DNA from: Rhizobium sp. Q54
GTDB lineage: Bacteria; Bacteroidota; Bacteroidia; Flavobacteriales; Flavobacteriaceae
Length of the DNA: 63,865 nucleotides
Reading direction: 5' to 3'
Assembly: GCA_943328505.2 (NCBI GenBank)
Contig: CALQAH020000008.1
Location: 1 to 63,865 of the forward strand
Below are positions 53,275 to 61,282 of the stretch, in pieces (positions within the stretch are counted from its first letter, which is position 1; the number at the start of each line of letters is the position of its first letter). The translations under genes were made by a program, and so were the position numbers. The notes under the pieces are model-generated. The model was not told the origin of the DNA. It searched no databases and saw only the letters and a program-made list of their open reading frames with translations.

Positions 53275-55914
53275 TTGACTTCAACAGAAAAGACAACCAA
53301 GGAAACACCTTTAATGAAACAATACAACGAGATAAAAAGAAAGTATCCCGATGCCTGTTTGTTGTTTAGAGTTGGAGATTTCTATGAAACCTTTGGAGAA
53401 GATGCTGTTCGAGCTTCTAAAATTTTAGGAATTGTTTTGACAAAACGAGGTGCGGGTTCTGAAACAGAGACTGCTTTAGCTGGATTTCCGCATCATTCTT
53501 TGAATACGTATTTGCCAAAATTAGTTAAAGCTGGGCTTCGCGTAGCAATTTGCGATCAACTTGAAGATCCTAAATTGACCAAAACCATTTTAAAAAGAGG
53601 AGTAACCGAATTAATTACGCCAGGTGTTACGATGAACGATGAAGTATTGCATTCTAAATCGAATAACTTTTTAGCGGCAATCTATTTTGGGAAAAAACAT
53701 TTAGGAATTTCTTTTTTAGATGCTTCTACAGGTGAATTTTTAACATCGCAAGGCAATGAAGAATACATTGATAAATTATTACAAAACTTCAATCCTAGCG
53801 AAGTATTAATTCAAAAAAATAATCGCAATCAGTTTAAAGAAGGTTTTGGAGCAAATTATAACACCTTCTATTTAGAAGATTGGGTTTTTCAAAACGATTA
53901 TGCATTTGAATCGTTGACAAAACATTTTCACACTAATTCTTTGAAAGGATTTGGTATAGAAGAGTTGCAAGAAGGAATTATTTCTGCCGGTGCAATTTTA
54001 TATTATTTATCAGAAACACAACACAATAAAATTCAACACATTACTAATATCCATAGAATTTCTGAAGACGCCTATGTTTGGATGGATCGTTTTACCATTC
54101 GGAATTTAGAGTTGTATCACAGTCATTCTCAAAACGCCGTTACCCTTTTGGATGTTATCGATAGAACGCTTTCGCCAATGGGAGGAAGGTTGTTAAAACG
54201 ATGGTTGGCATTACCTTTAAAAGACATTCACAAAATTAGAAATCGTCATGAAGTAGTGGCTTATTTGAAAGATAATCAAGAAATTCTTCAAGAAATTCAA
54301 TATCAAATCAAACAGATTTCCGATTTAGAGCGCTTAATTTCTAAAATTGCAACAGGGAAGGTATCTCCACGAGAAGTTATTTATTTAAAAGATTCACTCG
54401 ATGCCATTATTCCAATAAAGACATTGGCGTTAGAAAGTAAGCAGAATGCCGTTAGGATAATTGGAGATAGTTTACACAGTTGTGAATTACTTCGTGAAAA
54501 AATCAAAACTACTTTAAACCCAGAAGCACCAGTTGCCATTGCAAAAGGGAATGCTATTGCAAAAGGCGTGCATGCCGAATTGGATGAATTGAGAAATATT
54601 GCTTTTTCAGGGAAAGAATATTTAGAAAGTATTGAAAAAAGAGAATCAGAATTGACAGGAATATCTTCTTTAAAGATTTCTTTCAACAACGTTTTTGGAT
54701 ATTATATTGAAGTTAGAAATACACATAAAGACAAAGTTCCTGCGGAATGGATTAGAAAACAAACTTTAGTTAACGCAGAGCGATACATTACAGAAGAATT
54801 AAAGGAATATGAAACTAAAATTCTTGGTGCCGAAGAAAAAATACATCAAATAGAAAGTCAGTTGTTTGAGCAATTGGTCAGTTGGATAGCTACTTATATA
54901 AAACCAGTGCAATTGAATGCTAATTTGATAGCGCAATTGGATTGTCTCACCTCATTTGCTCAATTGGCTATCGAAAATGATTATGTTTGTCCAATTCTTG
55001 ATGAAACTTTTGATTTAGAAATAACCAATGGTCGTCATCCGGTTATTGAAAAACAATTGCCAACAGGCACGCCTTATATTCCCAACGATATTTTTTTAGA
55101 TAGAGATACCCAACAAATTATTATGATTACTGGTCCGAATATGTCCGGAAAATCAGCCATTTTGAGACAAACCGCATTAATCGTTTTGTTGGCTCAGATG
55201 GGAAGTTTTGTGCCTGCAGAGAAAGTTAGAATGGGCGTTGTCGATAAAATTTTTACCAGGGTTGGAGCGAGTGATAACATTTCAATGGGAGAGTCAACTT
55301 TCATGGTTGAAATGAATGAAACAGCTTCCATTCTCAATAACATTTCCAATAGTAGCTTGATATTATTGGACGAAATTGGTCGAGGAACTAGTACTTACGA
55401 TGGGATTTCTATTGCATGGGCTATTGCAGAATTTCTTCATGAAAATCCGGCTCAACCTAAAACTTTATTTGCTACTCATTATCATGAGTTAAATGAAATG
55501 AGTGAATTACTGCCTAGAATACAGAATTACAATGTTTCTATAAAGGAATTAAAAGACACGGTTCTTTTTATTAGAAAGTTAGTAAAAGGAGGAAGCGCAC
55601 ATAGTTTTGGAATTCATGTAGCTAAAATGGCGGGAATGCCTCAAATGGTGATTCAAAAGGCACAAAAATTATTAAAAAAATTAGAGAAAAATCACTCTAG
55701 TGATGCTTTAAACGGAATAAAATCGGTTAAAGACAGCTCGATTCGACGCGGCGAAGAACAAGCACAGCAAATGCAATTGAGTATTTTTAATTTGGATGAT
55801 CCCATTTTAGAGGAAATTAGAGAAGATATATTGAATTTAGATATTAATACTCTGACACCAGTTGAAGCATTAATGAAACTCAATGAAATCAAGAGGATGT
55901 TATCAAAAAAATAA
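53275..55914 (+). CDS. mutS: DNA mismatch repair protein MutS
   Basis: MutS recognises mismatches and small loops. The 879-residue protein has the mismatch-binding FYE motif (F36-Y37-E38 in RVGDFYETFGEDA), connector, lever and clamp domains, and the ABC-type ATPase: Walker A GPNMSGKS (about 620-627), SxFMVEM (GESTFMVEMNET), Walker B LILLDEIGRGTSTYDG, and the ATHYHEL switch. The start is TTG at 53275, giving a short unstructured STEKTTKE leader; the next start is ATG at 53314, directly at the conserved LMKQY. Confidence 0.95.
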   Translation: MTSTEKTTKETPLMKQYNEIKRKYPDACLLFRVGDFYETFGEDAVRASKILGIVLTKRGAGSETETALAGFPHHSLNTYLPKLVKAGLRVAICDQLEDPKLTKTILKRGVTELITPGVTMNDEVLHSKSNNFLAAIYFGKKHLGISFLDASTGEFLTSQGNEEYIDKLLQNFNPSEVLIQKNNRNQFKEGFGANYNTFYLEDWVFQNDYAFESLTKHFHTNSLKGFGIEELQEGIISAGAILYYLSETQHNKIQHITNIHRISEDAYVWMDRFTIRNLELYHSHSQNAVTLLDVIDRTLSPMGGRLLKRWLALPLKDIHKIRNRHEVVAYLKDNQEILQEIQYQIKQISDLERLISKIATGKVSPREVIYLKDSLDAIIPIKTLALESKQNAVRIIGDSLHSCELLREKIKTTLNPEAPVAIAKGNAIAKGVHAELDELRNIAFSGKEYLESIEKRESELTGISSLKISFNNVFGYYIEVRNTHKDKVPAEWIRKQTLVNAERYITEELKEYETKILGAEEKIHQIESQLFEQLVSWIATYIKPVQLNANLIAQLDCLTSFAQLAIENDYVCPILDETFDLEITNGRHPVIEKQLPTGTPYIPNDIFLDRDTQQIIMITGPNMSGKSAILRQTALIVLLAQMGSFVPAEKVRMGVVDKIFTRVGASDNISMGESTFMVEMNETASILNNISNSSLILLDEIGRGTSTYDGISIAWAIAEFLHENPAQPKTLFATHYHELNEMSELLPRIQNYNVSIKELKDTVLFIRKLVKGGSAHSFGIHVAKMAGMPQMVIQKAQKLLKKLEKNHSSDALNGIKSVKDSSIRRGEEQAQQMQLSIFNLDDPILEEIREDILNLDINTLTPVEALMKLNEIKRMLSKK

Positions 55915-55978
55915 AATTCCGATTAAATATTATGTTGTCAGGAAGTTATGATTTTGCTGATATTTTTTATAAAAAAGG

Positions 55979-56009
55979 TTTGTATAATTCATTTTTAGTA
56001 TTACATTTG
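55979..56009 (+). promoter_or_regulatory. tRNA promoter
   Basis: TTTG (55979-55982), a 19-bp spacer and TACATTTG (56002-56009) match the Bacteroidota consensus exactly. The predicted start is about 40 nt before tRNA-Gly, and the transcript probably includes tRNA-Leu. Confidence 0.75.
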
Positions 56010-56055
56010 CAACCCAATACAATTGAAGTATTGATGTTCCTAAAAATAATGTAAT

Positions 56056-56128
56056 GCGAAAATAGCTCAGTTGGTAGAGCGCGACCTTGCCAAGGTCGAG
56101 GTCGCGGGTTCGAGCCCCGTTTTTCGCT
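56056..56128 (+). tRNA. tRNA-Gly (anticodon GCC)
   Basis: All 73 nt fold as a cloverleaf. The acceptor stem is GCGAAAA/TTTTCGC, D-arm GCTC-AGTTGGTA-GAGC, anticodon stem CGACC/GGTCG with loop TTGCCAA (anticodon GCC), and T-arm GCGGG-TTCGAGC-CCCGT. The discriminator is T and CCA is not encoded. Confidence 0.97.
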
Positions 56129-56161
56129 CTTTACCATATGAAATTAGTATAATTTCAAACT

Positions 56162-56287
56162 GCTCGGATGGTGTTGTATTTAATTTTAAAAAAATTAGAT
56201 ATAAAATCAAAAAAGCAAATCGCTCGGATGGTGCTATATTTAATTAATTTTTTCTAAAAATTAGATATAAAATCAAAAAAGCAAATC
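56162..56287 (+). repeat. Two tandem repeats, each starting with the first 12 nt of tRNA-Leu
   Basis: Unit 1 (56162-56221, 60 bp) and unit 2 (56222-56287, 66 bp) both begin GCTCGGATGGTG, the exact 5' end of the following tRNA-Leu. Both end with the same 30-odd bp AT-rich sequence that precedes the tRNA (ATTAGATATAAAATCAAAAA then AGCAAATC). The intact tRNA forms the third occurrence of the start. They look like remnants of a tandem tRNA-Leu array or a replication/recombination duplication. Confidence 0.85.
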
Positions 56288-56373
56288 GCTCGGATGGTGA
56301 AATTGGTAGACACGCTGGACTTAAAATCCAGTGAACAGCAATGTTCGTGCGGGTTCAAGTCCCGCTCTGAGTA
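56288..56373 (+). tRNA. tRNA-Leu (anticodon UAA)
   Basis: An 86-nt class II tRNA: acceptor GCTCGGA/TCTGAGT with two wobble pairs, D-arm with GGTAGAC, anticodon arm CTGGA-CTTAAAA-TCCAG (anticodon TAA), a long variable arm (GAACAGCAATGTTC), T-arm GCGGG-TTCAAGT-CCCGC, discriminator A. CCA is encoded at 56374-56376. A serine recombinase gene overlaps its 3' part on the minus strand, which marks it as the integration site. Confidence 0.97.
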
Positions 56374-57877
56374 CCAAAGGGGACAAACCAGATTTTTCTG
56401 AGTTTGTCCCTTTTTTTATTTCTTCTAATTGCCCGTCATTCCTAGTAAAAAGCTCAATCACCTTGTTCGTTTCTGTGGTTCGACATTCAGTTTTGGAAAC
56501 GACTAGTTTACCAGAAAAAATTGAACCAATCAAGGCTCTTTTTCTTTCATAATCACTTTTGTTATAAATGGTAATTAGGTTTGAAAGTAATGCTAATCCA
56601 CCATCTACGTATTGTTCTATTGGGTTCTTTTCTGTTTTTAACTCCGATTGTTCAGCTTTTAAACTTCGTAATTGTAATTGGTATTTGTCATTCATTCTGT
56701 TGTACGTTTCAATACCTATATCTTTATTTAATAATCTTTCATCAGCATTGTCTATCAGTTGAGTGGTTTTATTGATTTCTGCTTCTATTGATTTGGTTCT
56801 TGTATTTCTTTCTGATGAATATTTCTTTATACTATTCTTTAGTATTTCACTATATAGTTCTTTTGTACCATTACTTATAGTAATTTCCGTTAGCAGATTT
56901 TCAAACATTTGGTGCACAGTTTCAAGGCTTATTCTGTGGTTGTTGTGGCAATGATAGTAGTGGTATTTTTTAGTTCTTCCTTGCGAACTACTTGCTGTCA
57001 TATTGCCACCACAACAATCACATATAAGAAAATTTCTTAACGGGAATAGGTCGTTCTTGTGGCTAGGAACTATACCGTTCCATCTTTTGCCATCAAGTAT
57101 CTTTTGTACTTTATCAAAAGTTATTAAATCTGTGATAGGGTCATGGTACCCATCTACTATTTTCATTGGTATTTTTTTGTATTCTGGCACTAAAATTTTA
57201 CCCGTATAAACAACTTTTCTTAGCATTCTGAAAAAGTTACTGTCACTCATTTTAAAGCCTCTTTTACGCATATCTTTTAGAACCGATTCACCAGATTCAA
57301 CTCCTGTTGAAACTCTTTGAAATGCTTCTCTAATAAACGTGGCTTTATCTTCCACTATTTCCAAAGTTTGCTTTTTTTCTTCTAGTTTAATATTTGCATA
57401 ACCATAAGGTGCTTTGTTAATAAAGCACCCGCTTGACAAAGCTTTGTAGTTCCCGTCTTTTACTCTTGCTGAAATTTTCAACCTTTCAACTTCACCTTGT
57501 GATAGGTATATTGAGAGCATTATTTTAGATTCGTGTATGGTCATGTCTAACCATTGTTCTACAGCATTAACACCAATACCCCATCCGTCTAATATATCTA
57601 GCATAACGTATGCCTCTAGTATATTTCTAGCAAATCTATCCCATTTATGTACCAACACTAAATCTACTGATTTCTTGTTTTCTTTTGCAAATTTTTGAAG
57701 CTTATGCCATTCTGGTCGTCCTTCAAAATTTTTACCTGATTCATCCTCTCTGTATGAGTTAATCACATTGTAGCCTTTGATTTCACAGAATCGTCTTAGT
57801 ACTTCTTCTTGGTAATCTAAGCTAAATCCTTTAGCTTGTTCATCCGTTGAAACACGGTAATATAGTATTACATTCAT
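56321..57877 (-). CDS. Large serine recombinase (integrase) whose 3' end runs through tRNA-Leu
   Basis: The 518-residue protein has an N-terminal resolvase domain with the catalytic serine in YYRVSTDEQ (S9), a recombinase domain (residues about 155-265, INKAPYGYANIKLE), a zinc ribbon (FLICDCCGGNMTAS..YHCHNN) and a coiled coil (about 345-410). This is the layout of large serine integrases. The last 31 codons read through the tRNA terminator and then antisense to the 3' half of tRNA-Leu, ending RAGLEPARTLLFTGF. This tail appears to be supplied by the attachment site. A 44-residue ORF lies 23 nt upstream in the same operon. Confidence 0.93.
   Translation of the reverse strand: MNVILYYRVSTDEQAKGFSLDYQEEVLRRFCEIKGYNVINSYREDESGKNFEGRPEWHKLQKFAKENKKSVDLVLVHKWDRFARNILEAYVMLDILDGWGIGVNAVEQWLDMTIHESKIMLSIYLSQGEVERLKISARVKDGNYKALSSGCFINKAPYGYANIKLEEKKQTLEIVEDKATFIREAFQRVSTGVESGESVLKDMRKRGFKMSDSNFFRMLRKVVYTGKILVPEYKKIPMKIVDGYHDPITDLITFDKVQKILDGKRWNGIVPSHKNDLFPLRNFLICDCCGGNMTASSSQGRTKKYHYYHCHNNHRISLETVHQMFENLLTEITISNGTKELYSEILKNSIKKYSSERNTRTKSIEAEINKTTQLIDNADERLLNKDIGIETYNRMNDKYQLQLRSLKAEQSELKTEKNPIEQYVDGGLALLSNLITIYNKSDYERKRALIGSIFSGKLVVSKTECRTTETNKVIELFTRNDGQLEEIKKGTNSEKSGLSPLVLRAGLEPARTLLFTGF
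56376..56417 (+). terminator. Terminator of the tRNA transcript
   Basis: GGGACAAAC (56380-56388) and GTTTGTCCC (56402-56410), with an inner CAGA/TCTG stem, followed by T7. It starts 3 nt after the tRNA-Leu CCA and lies wholly within the antisense recombinase ORF. Confidence 0.9.
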
Positions 57878-57900
57878 TTTTTTTCTTTTTTAAATTAATT

Positions 57901-58035
57901 TTAGTTGTTATTGATTTGCTGAATATCTATTTCAGCGATTTTATAAAGTACATCTCTTAGTATTTCTACTTCTTCATCTGAGTACTTAGTTCCGTCTTTT
58001 TCTAATATTTTTTTACATTCTTGAACAGTTAACAT
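57901..58035 (-). CDS. Small recombinase-associated protein (44 aa)
   Basis: The ORF begins MLTVQECKKILEKDGTKYSD and continues as an acidic amphipathic helix (EEVEILRDVLYKIAEID). From memory, near-identical small proteins accompany integrases and transfer modules in many Bacteroidota mobile elements; their function is unknown. The stop is 23 nt before the recombinase start, on the same strand, so they are co-transcribed. It may help or control the recombinase, but that is inferred from position only. Confidence 0.7.
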   Translation of the reverse strand: MLTVQECKKILEKDGTKYSDEEVEILRDVLYKIAEIDIQQINNN

Positions 58036-58372
58036 TACAATCAGCCACCTTCTAAAATTCTATTGAAGCTCAGAATTAGTCATAGTACATCATTGCCAAT
58101 CATAAAAAGTTATGTATGGGTATAGCGATGCAATAGAACTTTTTGAGTTCTTTAGAATTTTGAATTTGTTTTGCTGAAACCACTTTTTAAGAACAAAGTG
58201 GCGTTTTTTTTGATACGTCTTCGCAGTTTAGGACTGCCCTCAACCGATTCTTGAGTAAATTGTTTCAAAAGTGCCGACAAGGTAATCGGTTTTGTCCTTT
58301 TTAATCCAACTATACGCAAATATACTATTTTGTTTTCAAATTTGCAACTTTTTATCAGCATTTATTTTTGTA
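58036..58372. other. Non-coding region with an orphan promoter and a hairpin
   Basis: On the minus strand TATATTTG (58324-58317) looks like a promoter -7 element. A 69-codon minus ORF (58361-58152) starts upstream of it, so it is unlikely to be translated from that promoter. CCACTTT (58180-58186) and AAAGTGG (58195-58201) followed by T8 form a plus-strand terminator although no plus-strand gene precedes it. A further AGAACT/AGTTCT hairpin lies at about 58135-58151. This may be a small RNA locus or a recombination-site region. Confidence 0.4.
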
Positions 58373-59050
58373 TCATGCTGATTGTAATACCGTTCTGTTA
58401 TATAGTTGATGAACTGTTGGTGCCAAGAATTGATTGCCATATCGTGTTTTGAAATTCAGTTGATTCAAATATTCAGCTATTTGTCGGTAGCTCATGCCTT
58501 TTTCTTTACAGCTCATAATTACTGATTGTGCCTGTCGGTTTCTATCGTTGTTGGTGGCGTTTTCTTTAATTTTTTGAACTCCTTTCGCTCTAGCGTTACT
58601 ATCTAGGTTCTTAGGTGTGCCTAGAACTATCCCGCTTTTTTTTAGTTCTGCTAATGCAAGCTTGGTTCTTGAGCTGATAAGTTTAGCCTCTTGCTCTGCT
58701 AATGCACTAAAAATATGAATAGTGAAGTTGTTAGCTGTTGGCATATCTACCGCAACGAACTCTATACCCGCATCCATCAGAGAACTTACAAAGCTCACGT
58801 TTCTAGCCAAACGGTCAAGCTTCGCTATAATAAGAACCGCACCTTCTTGCTTAGCTCTAGCGATAGCGTTGTGGATTTCGATACGTTCACGTTTGTTTGT
58901 TCCTGTTTCGACTTCTGTGTATTCCTCGACAATAATACCGTCTTGAGCTTTTGCATACGCTGTAACGGAAGTTCTTTGTGCTGACAAACCTAATCCGCTA
59001 ATTCCTTGCTCTTTTCTGCTAACTCTGTAATAGGCGATGTACTTTTTCAT
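58373..59050 (-). CDS. Small serine recombinase (resolvase/invertase family)
   Basis: The 225-residue protein has the resolvase catalytic domain: YYRVSRKEQ with the nucleophile serine (S10), GLGLSAQR, then KLDRLARNVSFVSSLM and ALAEQEAKLISSRTKLAL leading into helix E. The C-terminal part (GMSYRQIAEYLNQLNFKTRYGNQFLAPTVHQLYNR) is a helix-turn-helix DNA-binding domain. Such enzymes resolve dimers or invert segments at short paired sites. A 10-bp inverted repeat just upstream of its start is a candidate binding site. It is encoded separately from the large recombinase, across a 337-bp gap. Confidence 0.9.
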   Translation of the reverse strand: MKKYIAYYRVSRKEQGISGLGLSAQRTSVTAYAKAQDGIIVEEYTEVETGTNKRERIEIHNAIARAKQEGAVLIIAKLDRLARNVSFVSSLMDAGIEFVAVDMPTANNFTIHIFSALAEQEAKLISSRTKLALAELKKSGIVLGTPKNLDSNARAKGVQKIKENATNNDRNRQAQSVIMSCKEKGMSYRQIAEYLNQLNFKTRYGNQFLAPTVHQLYNRTVLQSA

Positions 59051-59064
59051 ATCGTAAAATTTAG

Positions 59065-59117
59065 GTGTAATAAACCTTAAATGACCGTTTGTGTTTTATT
59101 ACACTGCAAAGGTGCCA
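59065..59117 (-). promoter_or_regulatory. Inverted repeat and -7 element in front of the resolvase gene
   Basis: GTGTAATAAA (59065-59074) and TTTATTACAC (59095-59104) are perfect 10-bp arms 20 bp apart. On the minus strand they follow a -7-like CACCTTTG (near 59115-59108). The site could be a resolvase binding (res) subsite or an autoregulatory operator. Confidence 0.55.
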
Positions 59118-59546
59118 GGCATTTTTGGATTACACAAGAAAAAAGTGATATTTCCTGGTTTTCAGTGTTTTATATAAAAAAAATTAAAAATATTAAAAAA
59201 AAAATTGAATGCCATATCATGTGTTTGGGGCAGTGGTTACTATTATTTGACCCCTAGTGAGGCGGGTAACAACCGCAACCATAATAACAAATCCTTGATT
59301 CAACAACGCTACATAGGGAGTGGGCTATATTTGTTCATTACAGGGAGGTAGGACTAACAAGTCAGAACCATCATAGTAAATACGTGTGCATCAATTGTAA
59401 TATAGTATCAATAACAACTAACTACCAATACATTTAGAACCTTAATAATTTATATTTTGTATCGATTATATCTACTAATTTACTTTCACCCTATCAATCT
59501 ACTATCATATATGTTACTTAATTATAGAGTAATAGAATATAGTATA
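59105..59546. other. Non-coding part of the leader region, moderately GC-rich
   Basis: No credible ORF is present. At 59230-59280 the sequence has GGGG...CCCC and GCGGGT-AACA-ACCGC hairpins, unlike the flanking AT-rich DNA. TATATTTG at 59326-59333 could start a plus-strand transcript toward the polymerase-like gene, but no matching TTTG lies 19 bp upstream. It is a possible origin, transfer site or untranslated RNA; none can be proven. Confidence 0.35.
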
Positions 59547-59642
59547 ATGTTAGTAATAATGAGGCTTTACATAATTATTGCAACAATTATATTATGCTCA
59601 ATTTCCGCTATTGTAATTTTTTTTGTCATTTTGTTATCCTAA
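59547..59642 (+). CDS. Possible 31-aa hydrophobic leader peptide
   Basis: An ATG-started ORF of 31 codons encodes an almost wholly hydrophobic peptide (MLVIMRLYIIIATIILC..AIVIFFVILLS). It could be a small membrane protein or a type I toxin-like peptide in the leader of the polymerase-like gene, 176 nt upstream. AT-rich DNA easily makes such ORFs by chance. There is no family match and only a modest context argument. Confidence 0.3.
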   Translation: MLVIMRLYIIIATIILCSISAIVIFFVILLS

Positions 59643-59715
59643 ACACTTGACTCTTTTTTAAATTTTCGGTATATTTAAATAAAAGCAGTTTTAGGAGAGT
59701 AAACTCATAAAAAAA

Positions 59716-59773
59716 CCTTGGTTGCTGGTGGATAGCTTCTGCCAGCTTCTCTTACCAAGTAAAATCTAAGAGA
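59716..59773 (+). promoter_or_regulatory. Leader with mutually exclusive hairpins
   Basis: CTTGGT (59717-59722) pairs with ACCAAG (59754-59759) and encloses GCTGG (59724-59728)/CCAGC (59742-59746). Alternatively TCTCTT (59748-59753) pairs with AAGAGA (59768-59773), enclosing ACCAAG in its loop. The two folds compete. The leader ends 45 nt before the start of the polymerase-like gene, as in plasmid copy-number leaders. Confidence 0.5.
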
Positions 59774-59818
59774 GCACCATAACATTCCTAACAGAATGGC
59801 GAGAATAAGAGAATATAA

Positions 59819-61282
59819 ATGAACATTAAAACCGATTACCTATCACTTACGGGTGATACTGAGGACATCCAAATCCTTCAAAATGATTACAACCTAGCCC
59901 AATTAGCATTACAGTTCCCGAATGTAAATTCGTTGCTTATTCCCAAAAAATCAGAATACAACCTACGCAAGTACGTTCCTAAGGGCATGCTAAGAGCTAT
60001 TGATAACGATGTTGATGTTGCAGTCGAAAAGTGCCTTGTGTTCTTATCTAACTTAAGCAGCACCTATTATACAGACGACAAATGGAAGTCACTTAACGCT
60101 ACCATATTGCACCAGCAAACCAAATCCAAGGACAACACCTATATATATACTCGAATTATCGAAGTATTGAAGCACGGTACATCCAAAGGTGCATTTGTTG
60201 AAGTCAACGATAGTTACCTAGAGCGTGAATATTGCAAAAAGTACCGCTTAACCGACATTTATTTAAAAGCGGGTTTAGTTGAGTATATTATCAAAGATTC
60301 GGGAATCGTTCTGAATCAAAACAGGCTTTTTTATGAGCAGTTAAACGAAGCTATGGAGCACCCTATCTGTTCCAACCTTATTAAAATGTATCCTAAAATC
60401 GATTTGCCTACATCAAAAGAGCTTTTGGTTGTTGGTAAACGATTGGCAAAAGATGGTCACCGCACCAAAAAAGGTAAAATACTTACCATGCGTAACAACC
60501 ATATTAACGACTATTGGAAAGACTCCGACAATAGGAGCTTTGTTGAAGATAATATCAAACTTTTTGAGTTTTTGACCAAAAGAGGCTTTATGATACCTGG
60601 TGTTGGTGATGAGAAAAGCGGTGGTCGTGTGGTGGATTCATTTACACTTATGCCCGCTTGGATTCGTGAACAAATTACCGTTGATGGTACAAAATTAGCC
60701 GAGTGTGATTACACCGCATTACACCCGAATATAGCAATTAAATTGTACGATGGTAAACTAACTTACTTAACGCATCAGAACGTTGCTGAGCGAACAAGTA
60801 TTGACGTTAAAAGCATTAAAATTGAACACCTAAGCTTTTTTAACAAGCAATGGTTAGCCATGCTTAAATCACCTCTATTTGCGTTCTATTCAAAACACGA
60901 AGCCGATATGTTATCACGCATATACAATGACAAAAAAGAGCACGGTTATAAAGTAATATCAGCCAAAATGTTTAGCGTTGAAGTAGCTGTAATGACCGAT
61001 GTAATAAAACGCCTTAACACCATAGGTATTAATGTGCTATACGTTTACGATGCGTTGCTATGTGAAGAAAAAGACAAAGCTATTGTAGTTGAAACCATGA
61101 ACCGAATTATACTAGAGCACGGTGTTTACACCTGTGTTAAAGTTGATGGTGCGTCACCTGTTGTTAGTGTTGAACCTATAGCAGAACCACAAAGCGTAGC
61201 ATTACCAAAATTTACGTTGGAAGAGTTGGTAAACCTATACGAAGTTTACCGATGTTATCCAATGACGCTGGCGACACCATAG
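59819..61282 (+). CDS. Polymerase-palm-like replication protein of a mobile element
   Basis: The 487-residue protein has no family I can name with certainty. Residues about 105-165 look like a winged-helix DNA-binding domain. From GGRVVDSFTLMPAWIREQ the sequence follows polymerase order: motif A-like LAECDYTALHPNIAIKLYDG (D297), a helix with conserved basic residue FNKQWLAMLKS (N342, K343) where motif B lies in family A enzymes, and motif C-like YVYDALLCEEKDK (D411). A family A-type DNA or RNA polymerase palm is inferred, with D297/D411 as metal ligands. No 3'-5' exonuclease is evident. Codon usage is richer in C-ending codons than its neighbours, consistent with transfer. Confidence 0.6.
   Translation: MNIKTDYLSLTGDTEDIQILQNDYNLAQLALQFPNVNSLLIPKKSEYNLRKYVPKGMLRAIDNDVDVAVEKCLVFLSNLSSTYYTDDKWKSLNATILHQQTKSKDNTYIYTRIIEVLKHGTSKGAFVEVNDSYLEREYCKKYRLTDIYLKAGLVEYIIKDSGIVLNQNRLFYEQLNEAMEHPICSNLIKMYPKIDLPTSKELLVVGKRLAKDGHRTKKGKILTMRNNHINDYWKDSDNRSFVEDNIKLFEFLTKRGFMIPGVGDEKSGGRVVDSFTLMPAWIREQITVDGTKLAECDYTALHPNIAIKLYDGKLTYLTHQNVAERTSIDVKSIKIEHLSFFNKQWLAMLKSPLFAFYSKHEADMLSRIYNDKKEHGYKVISAKMFSVEVAVMTDVIKRLNTIGINVLYVYDALLCEEKDKAIVVETMNRIILEHGVYTCVKVDGASPVVSVEPIAEPQSVALPKFTLEELVNLYEVYRCYPMTLATP

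Noticed and set aside
55932..56054. 40-codon plus-strand ORF upstream of tRNA-Gly
   Set aside because: It overlaps the consensus tRNA promoter and has no recognisable protein features.
58152..58361. 69-codon minus-strand ORF between the recombinase genes
   Set aside because: Its start lies upstream of the only promoter-like element, the 3' part crosses a terminator hairpin, and the composition (many K/R, low complexity) gives no family signal.
58373..59050. Transposon Tn3-type resolvase next to a tnpA
   Set aside because: No Tn3 transposase or terminal inverted repeats are visible around it.
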